Shown: positions 17,774 to 26,921, counted from the first letter of the stretch. The stretch is DNA of 64,000 bases from Moorella thermoacetica (GCF_001267405.1 NZ_CP012369.1:1452001-1516000), one strand, 5' to 3'. The notes: a model not told the origin generated them from the letters alone. Translations and numbers: made by a program.

Positions 17774-17808
17774 TTAAAAACAGGACCTGAAGGCTCAGGC
17801 CCCAGGTC
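17774..17808 (-). terminator. Terminator after spoIIIAH
   Basis: On the minus strand GACCTG...CAGGTC (17784-17808) closes a GC-rich loop and is followed, after CTG, by TTTTTAA. It is a weak intrinsic terminator, well placed to end the spoIIIA operon. Confidence 0.5.
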
Positions 17809-17825
17809 TAGTTTTTTCCCTGCCC

Positions 17826-18500
17826 TTACTTTTTATTAATCATGGTTATCTGCTCCCGGGGGCGGCCTGTAGAGCGGGAAACCAGGTCGCCGATTTTATT
17901 GGCGTCCTCGTCACCGAACTTATCGGCCATGACAATGACATTGACGGCGTTGGGCTGGATAAAGACGGCTGCATCTTTATAGCCCTTGGCAACAATCAAT
18001 TTCTCCAGCTGCATCTCCAAGTCCATCTGCTGGGTCAGTTCCACCAGTCGCTTCTGGGCTTCCTGCTTACCCTCACCTCCGGAGTTGGGGTTGTCGATGA
18101 TTTGTTTGAGCAGGGCTATCTGCTGGCTGCGCTGGCGGTCCCTCTCCAGGCGGTATTCAATAAAGAAGGCAGTTCCACCGCTGGCTTTAGCGCTGGCACC
18201 CTGGAGAATATCTTCGGCTTTGGGGCCGGAAACTGCCTGGTCTCCGTCAGGTGCTGTAACTTTAGTGGCCTCGCTGGTAGTGGCATTACTGGCACTTGAC
18301 TGGCCCGCCGGCTGGCTCCCCTGCTGGCCGGCCTGTTGATTGAGCTGCTGGACCGGCCATTCCGGAGGAGGCTCGCTGCCGGCCTGCTGGCTTCCCTTCC
18401 GATCCCCCTGGACCAGATAGGCCAGGACGCCAAAGGTTAAGAGCAGGGCAATTATTACCCGACCTTTATCACCTATGTTGATCACTCTTCTCCCTCCCAT
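17826..18500 (-). CDS. spoIIIAH: Stage III sporulation protein AH
   Basis: A 224-residue single-pass membrane protein. An N-terminal helix (about 13-27) is followed by a Gln/Ser/Ala-rich linker and the conserved C-terminal domain (residues ~125-224) of the YscJ/FliF-like ring fold, with AKGYKDAAVFIQPNAVNVIV. In the family it meets forespore SpoIIQ to form the channel between mother cell and forespore. Last gene of the operon, 22 bp after spoIIIAG. Confidence 0.92.
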   Translation of the reverse strand: MGGRRVINIGDKGRVIIALLLTFGVLAYLVQGDRKGSQQAGSEPPPEWPVQQLNQQAGQQGSQPAGQSSASNATTSEATKVTAPDGDQAVSGPKAEDILQGASAKASGGTAFFIEYRLERDRQRSQQIALLKQIIDNPNSGGEGKQEAQKRLVELTQQMDLEMQLEKLIVAKGYKDAAVFIQPNAVNVIVMADKFGDEDANKIGDLVSRSTGRPREQITMINKK

Positions 18501-18522
18501 TAACAGGTTAAGTTTGATAAAT

Positions 18523-19146
18523 TTATTTGGGGTTCCCGCCTGGTTCCATCGGTAATACCTGGACCTGGTGGGGCGCCAGACCCCAGAGGGTCTCTACAGC
18601 CTGGCTCAGTCGCAGCCTTACCAGGGCGTCACCGGCTCCTTCGGCCACTACCACCACCCCCTGGACCTCCGGTTTGGATTCCCTGCTGACCACCGGGGCT
18701 TCACCGCCACTCCCCTGGCCGTTGCGGGCCATGACCAGGGTGGCGTCTTCATTGCTGTCGGTGGTCACCCTGGTACCACCGCCCTGATCCTTCTCTTCCA
18801 CACTGTGTTTGGTTGTTTTAGTATTGGTGGCGAACTCCTTTTTGGGGCTGGATTGCAGGGAAACGGTGACTGTCACCCGGCCGGCTCCGGCTATTTTTGC
18901 CAGGGTCTCCTGGAGCTGGTCTGCCATTTCCCTGGCAGTTGCCATGAGCTCAGTTGCCGCCCGGTCCTGATCATTCGGCCGGGCCTGCGAGGCTGCTTGC
19001 TGGCCGGCTTGTGGCTGGCCGGTCCCGTTGATTTTACCTACGCTCATAAGAATGCTGCCAAGGATAATGGCACCCGTTGCCAACCACAGGTACCAGGGCG
19101 GCTTCTGGGGCAGGAAGCGCCATTTGTCCCGCTCCATCCCCATCAC
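18523..19146 (-). CDS. spoIIIAG: Stage III sporulation protein AG
   Basis: A 207-residue ring-forming protein of the SpoIIIA-SpoIIQ channel. One N-terminal membrane segment (about 19-36) precedes the conserved region with AGAGRVTVTVSLQSSPKKEF and a C-terminal AVETLWGLAPHQVQVLPM. It is normally contiguous with spoIIIAF, but here 446 bp with a palindromic repeat separate the two. Confidence 0.92.
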   Translation of the reverse strand: MMGMERDKWRFLPQKPPWYLWLATGAIILGSILMSVGKINGTGQPQAGQQAASQARPNDQDRAATELMATAREMADQLQETLAKIAGAGRVTVTVSLQSSPKKEFATNTKTTKHSVEEKDQGGGTRVTTDSNEDATLVMARNGQGSGGEAPVVSRESKPEVQGVVVVAEGAGDALVRLRLSQAVETLWGLAPHQVQVLPMEPGGNPK

Positions 19147-19195
19147 CTCCTTCTCCCGGGATTGATTATCATACCTTTACCCCGCCGGGCGGGTT

Positions 19196-19219
19196 CCATG
19201 ACGGGCTCCTCCGAAAATA
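19196..19219. repeat. 24-bp direct repeat flanking palindrome copy 2 (left unit)
   Basis: This 24-bp unit begins CCATGACGGG and matches 19561-19584 with two mismatches; a related unit with CTCCTCCG ends copy 1 near 3482-3505. It may be a remnant of another element end or part of the repeat. Confidence 0.6.
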
Positions 19220-19259
19220 GGATTTTGGCAAAAATGGCGATTGCTGGTTGAGTTGTGCT

Positions 19260-19584
19260 CCAGCTTCTAGTGGGCTGGCGGGTACAGTCTGCGGGCTCCG
19301 GTGGTTCTCGGCGAGCAAACTTGGCGCTCAGCCTCGCTCGGCGGCGGGGGTGGCTTACTAATTCTCTTGACCTAATCGTTACGAGGAGTGCAACTCTTCA
19401 TTCCTGAAGCTACGTTACGATCCCCATCCCGTTCACCGCCGCCTCACTTCGGCTTCGCTGAGTTTGCTAACGCCTCAAACCAAAGTCGCCCTCCGCCTGT
19501 ACCCGCCAGCCCCTTGCCTTAAGCCTACATTTTCATTGTTCGTGGCGAGGGCGCCAGCCCCCATGAGGGACTCCTCCGAAAATA
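19260..19584. repeat. Dispersed ~320-bp imperfect palindrome, copy 2 (between spoIIIAF and spoIIIAG)
   Basis: Second copy of the element at 3189-3506. The outer arm GGGCTGGCGGGTACAG pairs with CTGTACCCGCCAGCCC near 19497-19513. Compared with copy 1, both arms differ in ways that often keep pairing. The inner parts AGCAAACT/AGTTTGCT and CGGCGGCGGGGG/CCGCCGCC are kept. A central hairpin region lies at about 19384-19431. It is non-coding and lies inside what is normally an unbroken operon. Confidence 0.85.
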
Positions 19585-19592
19585 CAGGGCTG

Positions 19593-20429
19593 CTAGCTCC
19601 CGGCGGGGGTTAGCACCGTCACTTCCACCTGGCCGGGTTCCAGGCCGTAGAAATGGCAGACCATATCCCGGATGCGGGTTTTCACCTGCTGGACTACGGT
19701 ACTGGTAGCACCGTTCGCCCCGGGAGGGCTACCTGCCTCCGTGGTCTCCTGGTTAGCCCGGCCCGGCCCACCGGCCGGTGTTTGCTGTTGGCCGGTCGCT
19801 TCCGGTTTAACAGGTAGGGTGCCGGTCCCTGCTTTCCCATCCGGCTGCTCACGGGGCGGGTTCCCGGAGCCTGCTGTCGGCTGGCCAGTCGCCAGGGAGG
19901 ACGTATTCTCGTCCGCCGCCCCCGGCTTTACTTCTATACGGTCAACCCGGACCTGTGGTCCGCTCCCTCCCTCCTTTCCCGTCCCTGTCTTCCCCGTTTC
20001 CGCCAGGGTGACGGTAATGACTACCTGCTGGATGGCCCCCCGGTAGCCCTGTTCCCCGGCCACCCGCACCAGCACATCGACCGTGCGGATGCCAGGTATC
20101 AAGGCAACCAGGGCGCGGATCTGGCCGGCCAGGCGATCCCGGTAGACCTCCAGGGCCGCCTCCTCGTTGGCGGCCGCCAGCTCCCGCCCCTGCTCCACCG
20201 GCGTTGCCGTCACCGGATCCAGGCGTAGGTCCCAGGCCGCCACGTCCAGGTCCAGGCCGGGGCGCACCCCTTCCACCAGGGGGCTCAAAATAGCTACCAC
20301 TACAAAGAGCCCCAGGACCAGGCGCACGTAGCGAGTCATCTTTTTCTCCGGCAGCAGCATTTCCAGGAAGGCGGCCAGAAGGGCGATAAGGGCCACCTGG
20401 CGGACAATGACGCCAATTTTAGCTAGCAA
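19593..20429 (-). CDS. spoIIIAF: Stage III sporulation protein AF
   Basis: A 278-residue protein. It has two N-terminal membrane helices (about 9-27 and 34-52, with YVRLVLGLFVVVAILSPLVEG read in part) and a soluble C-terminal domain containing VRDMVCHFYGLEPGQVEV-type sequence. A long Gly/Pro/Thr-rich linker makes it longer than the ~200 aa typical of the family. It is part of the mother-cell SpoIIIA complex and is followed by the palindromic repeat. Confidence 0.9.
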   Translation of the reverse strand: MLAKIGVIVRQVALIALLAAFLEMLLPEKKMTRYVRLVLGLFVVVAILSPLVEGVRPGLDLDVAAWDLRLDPVTATPVEQGRELAAANEEAALEVYRDRLAGQIRALVALIPGIRTVDVLVRVAGEQGYRGAIQQVVITVTLAETGKTGTGKEGGSGPQVRVDRIEVKPGAADENTSSLATGQPTAGSGNPPREQPDGKAGTGTLPVKPEATGQQQTPAGGPGRANQETTEAGSPPGANGATSTVVQQVKTRIRDMVCHFYGLEPGQVEVTVLTPAGS

Positions 20430-20433
20430 CCGC

Positions 20434-21675
20434 CTACCCCCTTAAGGCCACCGTCAGATTACCCAGGACAACAATAACGGCAATGGCCATAAAGAAAATC
20501 AAGCCAGTCACGGCCACGCAAGCGAAGACCAGGGTCAGGGCACCGCCGATGCCGTCCAGGGCTTCGGCCAGTTTTTCCTCGCCGAAGGGCTGGACAACGG
20601 CCGCCGCCACTTTATAAACCACCAGCAGGGAGAGGATCTTGAGCATGGGGAAGGCCGCCAGGAAAAAGATAATGGCTACGCCCACCAGGCTGACGGCGCT
20701 CTTTAAGAGCAGGGTCGTCCCGGCGATGGTTTCCACGGCATCGGAGAGCATCCCCCCCACGACGGGCAACAAGGCATCGGTGGCAAACTGGATGGTCCGC
20801 AGTCCCACCCCGTCGGCCACCGAACCGGCCACGCCATAAATAGAGAGAACACCCGTGAAGACGGTCATCATGGCCCCCAGCCCCAGCATGGTCACCTGTT
20901 TAAGGAGTCCCGCCAGTTTGGCCACCTGGAAGCGGTCGGCAATCTGGCTGACAACCGTCAGCACCGCCGTCAGGTATAAAAGGGGAAAGAGGACATTATG
21001 CATCAAGGTGCCGATAATAGTCACGGCGTAGATTAAAACCGGTTGTAACAGGGTGGAAGTGGTAATGCCCCCGGTAGCTGCCAGCAGGGTAATCAGGGCC
21101 GGCAGGAGGGACTGGAAAAAGGAAACCATATTGTCAATGGCCTCGCCCCCGGTACGTACGGCTATGGTAAAGGAGGCCAGGGCCAGGGTGATCAAGGCCA
21201 GGAAGGCCACTCCCCGGGCCAGGGTGCCGGTGCTGCCCTCGCTAAATGCCGATTGCAAGTTCTGCAACACGGCGCAGGCTACAGCCAGGATGATAAGTTG
21301 CCCCAGGAGGGCACCGCTGGCCAGGATTTCATGGAAAAGGTACTGTAACAATCCCCGGGCGGCCGCCCCCGGGTCCAGGGGCATTTTACCCTGGCGCAGG
21401 TTGGCCAGGATCTCCTGCAAGCTAAAGCTCGGCAGATACTGGCCCACTTCCCGGTCCAGCTGATTCAGGTAGGTATCAATCCCCCCCAGGTTCAATTTGG
21501 CCAGCTGGCGTTTCAGGTGTTCGTCCAGGGTCATGGCGGCAGCAGCCTCCGTCCCGGAAGCCGGAGGCGGGTAATAGGCCAGGGCCGCCGGCGCTGCCAG
21601 GGTGTACACGCCGCAGAGGAAAAAGATTATTATAATCAACCGCAACTTGGGCCCGGCAGTTACCCCACCATGCAA
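20434..21675 (-). CDS. spoIIIAE: Stage III sporulation protein AE
   Basis: A 413-residue polytopic membrane protein with a probable signal peptide (about 10-33, ending AAPAALA) and many hydrophobic segments from residue 115 on. The family stretch GGITTSTLLQPVLIYAVTIIG is present in pieces. SpoIIIAE is the largest membrane subunit of the feeding-tube channel. The start appears to be TTG after GAGGTGGTGA. Five bp separate it from spoIIIAF. Confidence 0.92.
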   Translation of the reverse strand: MHGGVTAGPKLRLIIIIFFLCGVYTLAAPAALAYYPPPASGTEAAAAMTLDEHLKRQLAKLNLGGIDTYLNQLDREVGQYLPSFSLQEILANLRQGKMPLDPGAAARGLLQYLFHEILASGALLGQLIILAVACAVLQNLQSAFSEGSTGTLARGVAFLALITLALASFTIAVRTGGEAIDNMVSFFQSLLPALITLLAATGGITTSTLLQPVLIYAVTIIGTLMHNVLFPLLYLTAVLTVVSQIADRFQVAKLAGLLKQVTMLGLGAMMTVFTGVLSIYGVAGSVADGVGLRTIQFATDALLPVVGGMLSDAVETIAGTTLLLKSAVSLVGVAIIFFLAAFPMLKILSLLVVYKVAAAVVQPFGEEKLAEALDGIGGALTLVFACVAVTGLIFFMAIAVIVVLGNLTVALRG

Positions 21676-21705
21676 TCACCACCTCACAGCTGCAATCTCT
21701 ATGCT

Positions 21706-22095
21706 TTATGGCAGGAGGCGAATAATGCTCTCCAGGATGGCGACGATAATGGGAATGGCCAGGACCATGATTAAAACCTTGGCGGCCAGTTCCACCTTGC
21801 TGGCAATGGCGTTCTCCCCGGCGTCCCGGCAGACCTGGCTGCCAAACTCGGCTACATAGGCAATGCCAATAATCTTTAAGATGGTATTCAGATAAAACTG
21901 GTTAATACCCGCCCGCTGGGAGAGGTCGGCCAGTACCTGGATAACGGTACCAATCCGATCCAGGAGAAGGAGAAAGATGGTGGCCCCGACCACCAGGCTG
22001 ATCAGGAGGGCCGCCTCATTGCCCCGGGACTGGCGCACCAGGACGATAATCATGGTCGCCGTAAGGGCAAGGCCGGCGATCTGGAAGATTTCCAT
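21706..22095 (-). CDS. spoIIIAD: Stage III sporulation protein AD
   Basis: A 129-residue protein with four hydrophobic helices. The ends match the family (MEIFQIAGLALTATMIIVLV and the closing IPIIVAILESIIRLLP). It forms part of the membrane complex with AC and AE. Length is standard. It lies 14 bp after spoIIIAC. Confidence 0.93.
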   Translation of the reverse strand: MEIFQIAGLALTATMIIVLVRQSRGNEAALLISLVVGATIFLLLLDRIGTVIQVLADLSQRAGINQFYLNTILKIIGIAYVAEFGSQVCRDAGENAIASKVELAAKVLIMVLAIPIIVAILESIIRLLP

Positions 22096-22109
22096 ACCCC
22101 GGCACCCCT

Positions 22110-22316
22110 TTAATACAGCTGGAAGACAGCCCGCACGGCCTCGAAAAGCTCAAGAATCAGGGGTATAACCCAGAGAAGGGCTATGGCCAGGCCGGCCAAT
22201 ACCGTCATATAGGCGTACTCGTCCCTGCCGGCCTGTTTCAGAAAGGTATAAAAAATGGTAATGATGATGGCCAGGGCCGCTAGCTTAAAGATCAGGGTAA
22301 CGTCCAGGCTCAGCAT
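22110..22316 (-). CDS. spoIIIAC: Stage III sporulation protein AC
   Basis: A 68-residue protein with two membrane helices, close to the usual 65-68 aa. I use the ATG at 22314-22316 (MLSLDVTLIFKLAAL), preceded by GGTGGGG, instead of the upstream start at 22397, which would overlap spoIIIAB and add unrelated residues. The conserved FLKQAGRDEYAYM loop is present. Confidence 0.92.
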   Translation of the reverse strand: MLSLDVTLIFKLAALAIIITIFYTFLKQAGRDEYAYMTVLAGLAIALLWVIPLILELFEAVRAVFQLY

Positions 22317-22342
22317 CTTGACCCCACCTTCCCCTTCTTTAT

Positions 22343-22861
22343 TTAGTACAGCAAGAGAACCAGGGTAACGCCCAAGAGAAACCCCAGGGTCTGCCACATC
22401 CGGCCCTGGCGGTTATTGATCTCCAGGGCTGCCAGTTGCTGTTGCCCCAGGAGCTGGCGGGTCATTTCCAGGTTTTTTACCTGGTCGTTAACCCCGGACC
22501 TGCCGAGCATGGGCCCCAGGGCCCTGAGGATCTCCAGGTCGTCGGCTTCCAGGGCGCCCCTGGCCCGCAAATCTTCCAGGCCCCTCTCCCAGGCTGCCAG
22601 GGCCCCCGCGGCGGCATCGGCCTTTAAAACCCCGGCGACAGTGTGAAAAAAATGGGCGATTGCTCCGGGTAGCTGGTTGCCGACCCGGATCAGGGCCAGG
22701 GGCAGGGGGGTCGCGGTATACCTGATCTCCGTCTCCAGCATTTTCAGGCCGGCATTCAGGTGGCGCAGCTGTTCGATCCGTGCCCTGTACCCCCGGGCGA
22801 CCATTAACCCCAAGGAGCCACAGGTCGTAATTATCAATACCCCACCCAGAAGCTTGATCAC
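22343..22861 (-). CDS. spoIIIAB: Stage III sporulation protein AB
   Basis: A 172-residue protein with an N-terminal membrane helix (about 4-20) and a C-terminal one (157-172), and a helical middle containing LKMLETEIRYTATPLPLAL, the family hallmark. Structurally like type II secretion F-domain proteins. It overlaps spoIIIAA by 4 bp. Confidence 0.93.
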   Translation of the reverse strand: MIKLLGGVLIITTCGSLGLMVARGYRARIEQLRHLNAGLKMLETEIRYTATPLPLALIRVGNQLPGAIAHFFHTVAGVLKADAAAGALAAWERGLEDLRARGALEADDLEILRALGPMLGRSGVNDQVKNLEMTRQLLGQQQLAALEINNRQGRMWQTLGFLLGVTLVLLLY

Positions 22862-23910
22862 GGTCGGGCCTCCCCCCGCCAGGGACCCCGCTTCAGGGTA
22901 CGGTGATCCCCGGAAAAAACGCCTTCAATAGTTCCCGGACCCAGGGTGCGCCCCAGGAGCACCAGGCGCTGCCAGAAGCCCTGCTTAAGCAGGGGGCCCC
23001 AGCCCGGGCGGTGTTGCAGCTCTTCCAGGCTACCGGCGTGGACGCTGGCCAGCATGGTGACGCCGGCGTGGAGAACATCCTGCAGGGCCGCCAGTTCCTC
23101 CGGCCGGCCGATCTCGTCGGTGGCAATGACTTCCGGTCCCATAGACCGCAGGAGCATGAGCATCCCTGCCGCTTTGGGGCAGCGGTCCAGGACATCCGTC
23201 CGCGGGCCTACCTCGAGCTGCGGTACCCCCAGCCAGCAGCCGGCAATTTCCGACCGCTCGTCCACCACACCCACATTGACACCGGAAAACTTAAGCTCTG
23301 GTACGCCGGTACTTAGGAGGCGGATGAGATCCCGCAGGAGGGTTGTCTTGCCGCACCGCGGCGGTGAGAGGATCAGGGTATGCAGGGGGCGCCCTCCCTC
23401 CAGAAGGTAAGGAATGAGGCTCCTGGCGCAACCGGGGATATCCCTCGCCAGGCGCAGGTTGAGTCCGGCAAAGTTTTTCAAGGTGCGGATTTCCCCCTGG
23501 AGTACAACCGCCTCCCCTACCAGGCCTACCCGGTGGCCGCCGCTGATGGTGATATAACCGGAACGCAGCTCCTCTTCCAGGGCGTAAAGGGAACTCCTGG
23601 TCAGGGCCTCAATGGTCCGCCCCAGATCGGCAGCAGTTACTTTATAAGCGCCATCCGGGCCGGCGGCCAGGCCGCCGCTGGCTGCGACCCAGCCTTCGCC
23701 GCCGCTCCAGCGAACCTGAAGGGGACGCTCCCGGCGCAGGCGAATCTCTTCCAGATTATCCCTAATTCCGGCGGGAAGACTTTCCACAGCGGCCTTGATA
23801 TTCGGCGGTAGCAACTCCTCGATCCCTGCCAGGGGGTCTCCATCCCGGCGGGGTGCCTGTCCAGGAGGCTGATTGGCGGTTTCAACCTGTACCAGGTGTA
23901 CGGTAGCCAT
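22858..23910 (-). CDS. spoIIIAA: Stage III sporulation protein AA (ATPase)
   Basis: A 350-residue secretion-type ATPase that powers the SpoIIIA complex. Walker A is PPRCGKTTLLRDLIRLL. A Walker B region (EVIATDEIGRPEELAAL) and the GLNLRLARDIPGC segment are present. I use the ATG at 23908-23910 (MATVHLVQ) with AGGAGGG just upstream; the longer reading to 23988 crosses a terminator hairpin. First gene of the operon. Confidence 0.92.
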   Translation of the reverse strand: MATVHLVQVETANQPPGQAPRRDGDPLAGIEELLPPNIKAAVESLPAGIRDNLEEIRLRRERPLQVRWSGGEGWVAASGGLAAGPDGAYKVTAADLGRTIEALTRSSLYALEEELRSGYITISGGHRVGLVGEAVVLQGEIRTLKNFAGLNLRLARDIPGCARSLIPYLLEGGRPLHTLILSPPRCGKTTLLRDLIRLLSTGVPELKFSGVNVGVVDERSEIAGCWLGVPQLEVGPRTDVLDRCPKAAGMLMLLRSMGPEVIATDEIGRPEELAALQDVLHAGVTMLASVHAGSLEELQHRPGWGPLLKQGFWQRLVLLGRTLGPGTIEGVFSGDHRTLKRGPWRGEARP

Positions 23911-23957
23911 CCTATTCCCTCCTGACATTATCCTTATTAAGGACCTGCCAATTTTAT

Positions 23958-23985
23958 GCAAAAAAAAGAGCCCCCGCAGGGGCTC
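23958..23985 (-). terminator. Terminator between the CD1247-like gene and spoIIIAA
   Basis: On the minus strand GAGCCCC-TGCG-GGGGCTC (23968-23985) is followed by TTTTTTT. It separates housekeeping genes upstream from the spoIIIA operon, which should therefore have its own promoter. A CATAAAAT just downstream resembles a sigma-E -10, but no matching -35 is visible. Confidence 0.85.
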
Positions 23986-24002
23986 CATACTGCTGGCCGG
24001 AA

Positions 24003-24524
24003 TTAGATATCGTCGGTATCTTTACTGGAATCTTCCGCGGCAGGAGTTTTCTTTCCCTTTCCATCGCCTGCCGGAGAACCTTCTTCCCCGGCTTCGTTGA
24101 CGAAGACCACTGTTTCACAATTGGGACAGGTAACCTCGACCACGTCTTCGTCATCCAGGATGTCGGCGTCAAAACAGACGATTTCATGGCACTTGGGGCA
24201 CTCTACTTCAATATAGTCGTCCTCGTCGTCATCATCGTCGAAGTCTTCGTCTTCTTCATCCTCATCCTCGTCTTCATCTTCGTCTTCGTCTTTGTCGTAG
24301 ATCTCGTCTTCCAGGTCGTAGAGGTCCTCGTCAATGCTCTCCAGGTACTCTTCCAGTTCCTCGTAGTCTTCGTGCAGGTCGTGGATGGCGTCAGCCATTT
24401 TTTCCATGACCTCCACTACCTCCCGCAGGAGGCGGGTTTCCTTGCTCTGGGGATCGAGATCCATCCCCGCCATCAACCCCTGGAGGTAAGCTACCTGTTT
24501 CCGCAGGTCTTTCATCCTGGCCAC
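24003..24524 (-). CDS. CD1247-type acidic zinc-ribbon protein
   Basis: A 173-residue protein common between efp and spoIIIAA in clostridia. The N-terminal helix region begins MARMKDLRKQVAYLQGL. The middle (about 75-105) is an extreme run of Asp and Glu. A zinc-ribbon follows with two CxxC pairs (CPKC near 110 and CPNC near 133). The acidic run is encoded by GAC/GAA repeats that could slip. Function unknown; it may bind nucleic acid or basic proteins. It is sometimes mislabelled as a regulator. Confidence 0.8.
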   Translation of the reverse strand: MARMKDLRKQVAYLQGLMAGMDLDPQSKETRLLREVVEVMEKMADAIHDLHEDYEELEEYLESIDEDLYDLEDEIYDKDEDEDEDEDEDEEDEDFDDDDDEDDYIEVECPKCHEIVCFDADILDDEDVVEVTCPNCETVVFVNEAGEEGSPAGDGKGKKTPAAEDSSKDTDDI

Positions 24525-24572
24525 TCCTTTCCTTCCACCCTTTTATTATTGCCAGCCCTGGCCGGCCTTAAA

Positions 24573-25130
24573 CTAAGCCCGCTCGATATACTCGCCGGTA
24601 CGGGTGTCGATGCGCACGACATCTCCCGTTTCGATAAAGAGGGGTACCTGGATGACGGCCCCGGTTTCCAGGACGGCGTTCTTGGTACCGCCAGTGGCCG
24701 TATCGCCCTTGATGCCAGGCTCCGTTTCCACGACCTTCAGCTCCACAGAGTTTGGCAGTTCGATGCCAATGGTCTCCCCGTTGTAAGTAAGGACGAAGAT
24801 GTTCATGTTATCCTTCAGGTACTTAATAGCGTCTTCCAGTTGCTCTTTCCGCAGGGATAACTGCTCAAAGGTCTCGGTGTCCATAAAGTAGTAGTTATCG
24901 CCGTCGTTATAAAGGTACTGCATCTCCCGCCGTTCGACATGGGCCCGGTTGACCTTTTCCCCGGCGCGGAAGGTACGTTCGATGACGGCTCCGGTGCGCC
25001 GGTTTTTCAATTTGGTGCGGACGAAGGCCGACCCCTTGCCGGGTTTAACGTGCATAAACTCGACCACCGTGTAGACGTCGCCGTCAACTTCAATGGTAAG
25101 ACCAGTCCGGAAATCGTTGGTGGAAATCAA
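24573..25130 (-). CDS. efp: Translation elongation factor P
   Basis: A 185-residue EF-P, which relieves ribosomes stalled at polyproline. Three beta-barrel domains are expected. The tip loop is [14 protein letters not shown], with the modifiable lysine at residue 32, and the end is the [12 protein letters not shown]-type family C-terminus. I choose the TTG at 25128-25130 ([10 protein letters not shown]) with GGAGG eight bases upstream, which gives the standard length; the first TTG is too close to the ribosome site. Confidence 0.95.
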   Translation of the reverse strand: MISTNDFRTGLTIEVDGDVYTVVEFMHVKPGKGSAFVRTKLKNRRTGAVIERTFRAGEKVNRAHVERREMQYLYNDGDNYYFMDTETFEQLSLRKEQLEDAIKYLKDNMNIFVLTYNGETIGIELPNSVELKVVETEPGIKGDTATGGTKNAVLETGAVIQVPLFIETGDVVRIDTRTGEYIERA

Positions 25131-25219
25131 ACACAATACCTCCTACAAAAAAATATCTCCTTGCCCCCGCTTTTCCCTTTTCGCTATTGTCGAACCGCCG
25201 CCATGCAGGCTACCGGCCC

Positions 25220-26299
25220 TCACAGCTCAATAAACTCTTTGGGGGCGCGGGAGAGGACCCGAGCGCCTCCCTCCTGGATGAGAACAACATCCTCGATGCG
25301 GATGCCCCCCCGTCCCGGGAGGTAAACACCCGGTTCCACCGTGACTACCATCCCCGGAGCCAGTTTGACCTCGCTCCGGCTTGAGAGGGTGGGGTCTTCG
25401 TGGATGGCCAGGCCGACTCCATGTCCCAGGCCGTGGCTGAAATAATCGCCATATCCGGCAGCGGCAATAGCCTCCCGCGCCACGGCATCAGCTTCTCTGC
25501 CTTGAATCCCGGGGCGAAGGGCGGCTATGGCCTGTTGCTGGGCCTCCAGGACAATATCATAGAGGCGCCGCCATTCGGCTGTCACCGGGGCCAGGGCCAC
25601 CGTCCGCGTCAGGTCGGAATGGTAGCCGCCATAAACGGCGCCAAAATCCATGACTATCATGTCTCCCGGTTGCAGGACCCGGTCCGAGGCCACCCCGTGG
25701 GGCAGGGCCGACCGGGGCCCACTGGCGATAATGGTGGTAAAGGACGGCCCCCTGGAACCCTGCTTACCCATAAAATACTCCAGTTCCAGGGCTATATCCC
25801 GCTCGGTAAGGCCGGGACGCAGGATACTTAATAGGTGGTTGTAGCCGGCGTCAGCTATGGCAATGGCCTTTTCCAGGACGGCGATTTCCTCCGCGTCTTT
25901 CACCTGGCGCAGCCTGGCTACCAGGCCCTTCACCGGCGCCAGGCTGACGGGCCGCGGCCAGTCCCTGGCTTTCTCTAGGAATTCTTCGTAGGTGGCATAG
26001 GTCAAGTGCTCGGCTTCAAAAAAGAGTTTCTCTATGCCGGCGGCGGCCAGGGTCTGGCCCAGTTGCTCCCATGGATGCGGGCCCAGGTCGATGATTTGAA
26101 AGTCCGGCGCTTCTTCCCGGGCCTGCTCTGTAAAGCGGCCGTCGGTTAACAGGTACTGGGCTGTGGGGGTAATGAGTAGGGTGCCGCTGTCGCCGGTAAA
26201 ACCGCTTAAGTAGCGGCGGTTTTCGTCCTGGTGCACCCAGAGGGCGGTAATCCCTTCCCGCTCCATGAGCTCCCGCAGCCGGGTTAATCTGCTGGACAA
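25220..26299 (-). CDS. Xaa-Pro aminopeptidase/dipeptidase, M24 family
   Basis: A 359-residue metallopeptidase that removes residues next to proline. It has a creatinase-like N-terminal domain (about 1-130) and a catalytic pita-bread fold with the metal ligands in [43 protein letters not shown] and GIRIEDVVL. The start is the TTG at 26297-26299 after GGAGGAGG. It lies upstream of efp, the usual arrangement in Firmicutes. Confidence 0.93.
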   Translation of the reverse strand: MSSRLTRLRELMEREGITALWVHQDENRRYLSGFTGDSGTLLITPTAQYLLTDGRFTEQAREEAPDFQIIDLGPHPWEQLGQTLAAAGIEKLFFEAEHLTYATYEEFLEKARDWPRPVSLAPVKGLVARLRQVKDAEEIAVLEKAIAIADAGYNHLLSILRPGLTERDIALELEYFMGKQGSRGPSFTTIIASGPRSALPHGVASDRVLQPGDMIVMDFGAVYGGYHSDLTRTVALAPVTAEWRRLYDIVLEAQQQAIAALRPGIQGREADAVAREAIAAAGYGDYFSHGLGHGVGLAIHEDPTLSSRSEVKLAPGMVVTVEPGVYLPGRGGIRIEDVVLIQEGGARVLSRAPKEFIEL

Positions 26300-26386
26300 T
26301 AAACTCCTCCTCCGGCAATAAGGTTCTACCAAAAGTGGGTGTCATTACCTCCAGGATGAGGCAGGTTCTTCCCTACGGGCGCTGGC

Positions 26387-26857
26387 TTAGCCATTAGACC
26401 CACCGTCAGGAGGGGCTTCCCGGCGCCGGCGGGCCAGTTCGATGGCTGCTTCCAGCCCTAGACGATAGCTTAATGGACCGAAGCCACTGATCTGGCCGGC
26501 CACTACTGCTGCCGTCACCGTGTGGTGGCGGAACTCTTCCCGGCGGTAGATGTTGGACAGGTGGACCTCCACTGCCGGGTAATCTACCGCCGCAAGGGCG
26601 TCCCGCAGGGCGATACTGTAATGACCCAGGGCCCCGGGGTTAATGACCGCGGCATCCACCCGGCCCCGGGCGGCGTGTAAGCAGTCGATGAGGGCTCCCT
26701 CATGGTTGGACTGGAAGAACTCGATTTCCACCCCGGCCTGGCTGGCCTGCCGCCGCAGTTCCGCCTCGATGGTCGCCAGGGTGGTCCGGCCATAGGTCTC
26801 CGGTTCCCGGTTACCTAAGAGGTTCAGGTTGGGCCCGTTTATAACTAGAATCTTCAT
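26387..26857 (-). CDS. aroQ: 3-dehydroquinate dehydratase, type II
   Basis: A 156-residue enzyme for the third shikimate step. The type II signature is the N-terminal [17 protein letters not shown] with the catalytic tyrosine in YGRTTL (near residue 22), then [31 protein letters not shown] and [15 protein letters not shown]. It lies apart from the other aro genes 15 kb away, but completes the set. Confidence 0.95.
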   Translation of the reverse strand: MKILVINGPNLNLLGNREPETYGRTTLATIEAELRRQASQAGVEIEFFQSNHEGALIDCLHAARGRVDAAVINPGALGHYSIALRDALAAVDYPAVEVHLSNIYRREEFRHHTVTAAVVAGQISGFGPLSYRLGLEAAIELARRRREAPPDGGSNG

Positions 26858-26921
26858 GGCTGCTATTTTACCATAATATTGCTCGTTTAGGTAGGTCCTG
26901 CTTTATAAATTACTTTTTCCT

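Noticed and set aside
24186-24860. 224-residue plus-strand ORF opposite the acidic protein and efp
   Set aside because: Its Phe/Val/Ile-rich sequence is the antisense of an Asp/Glu run; efp and the acidic protein are the real genes.
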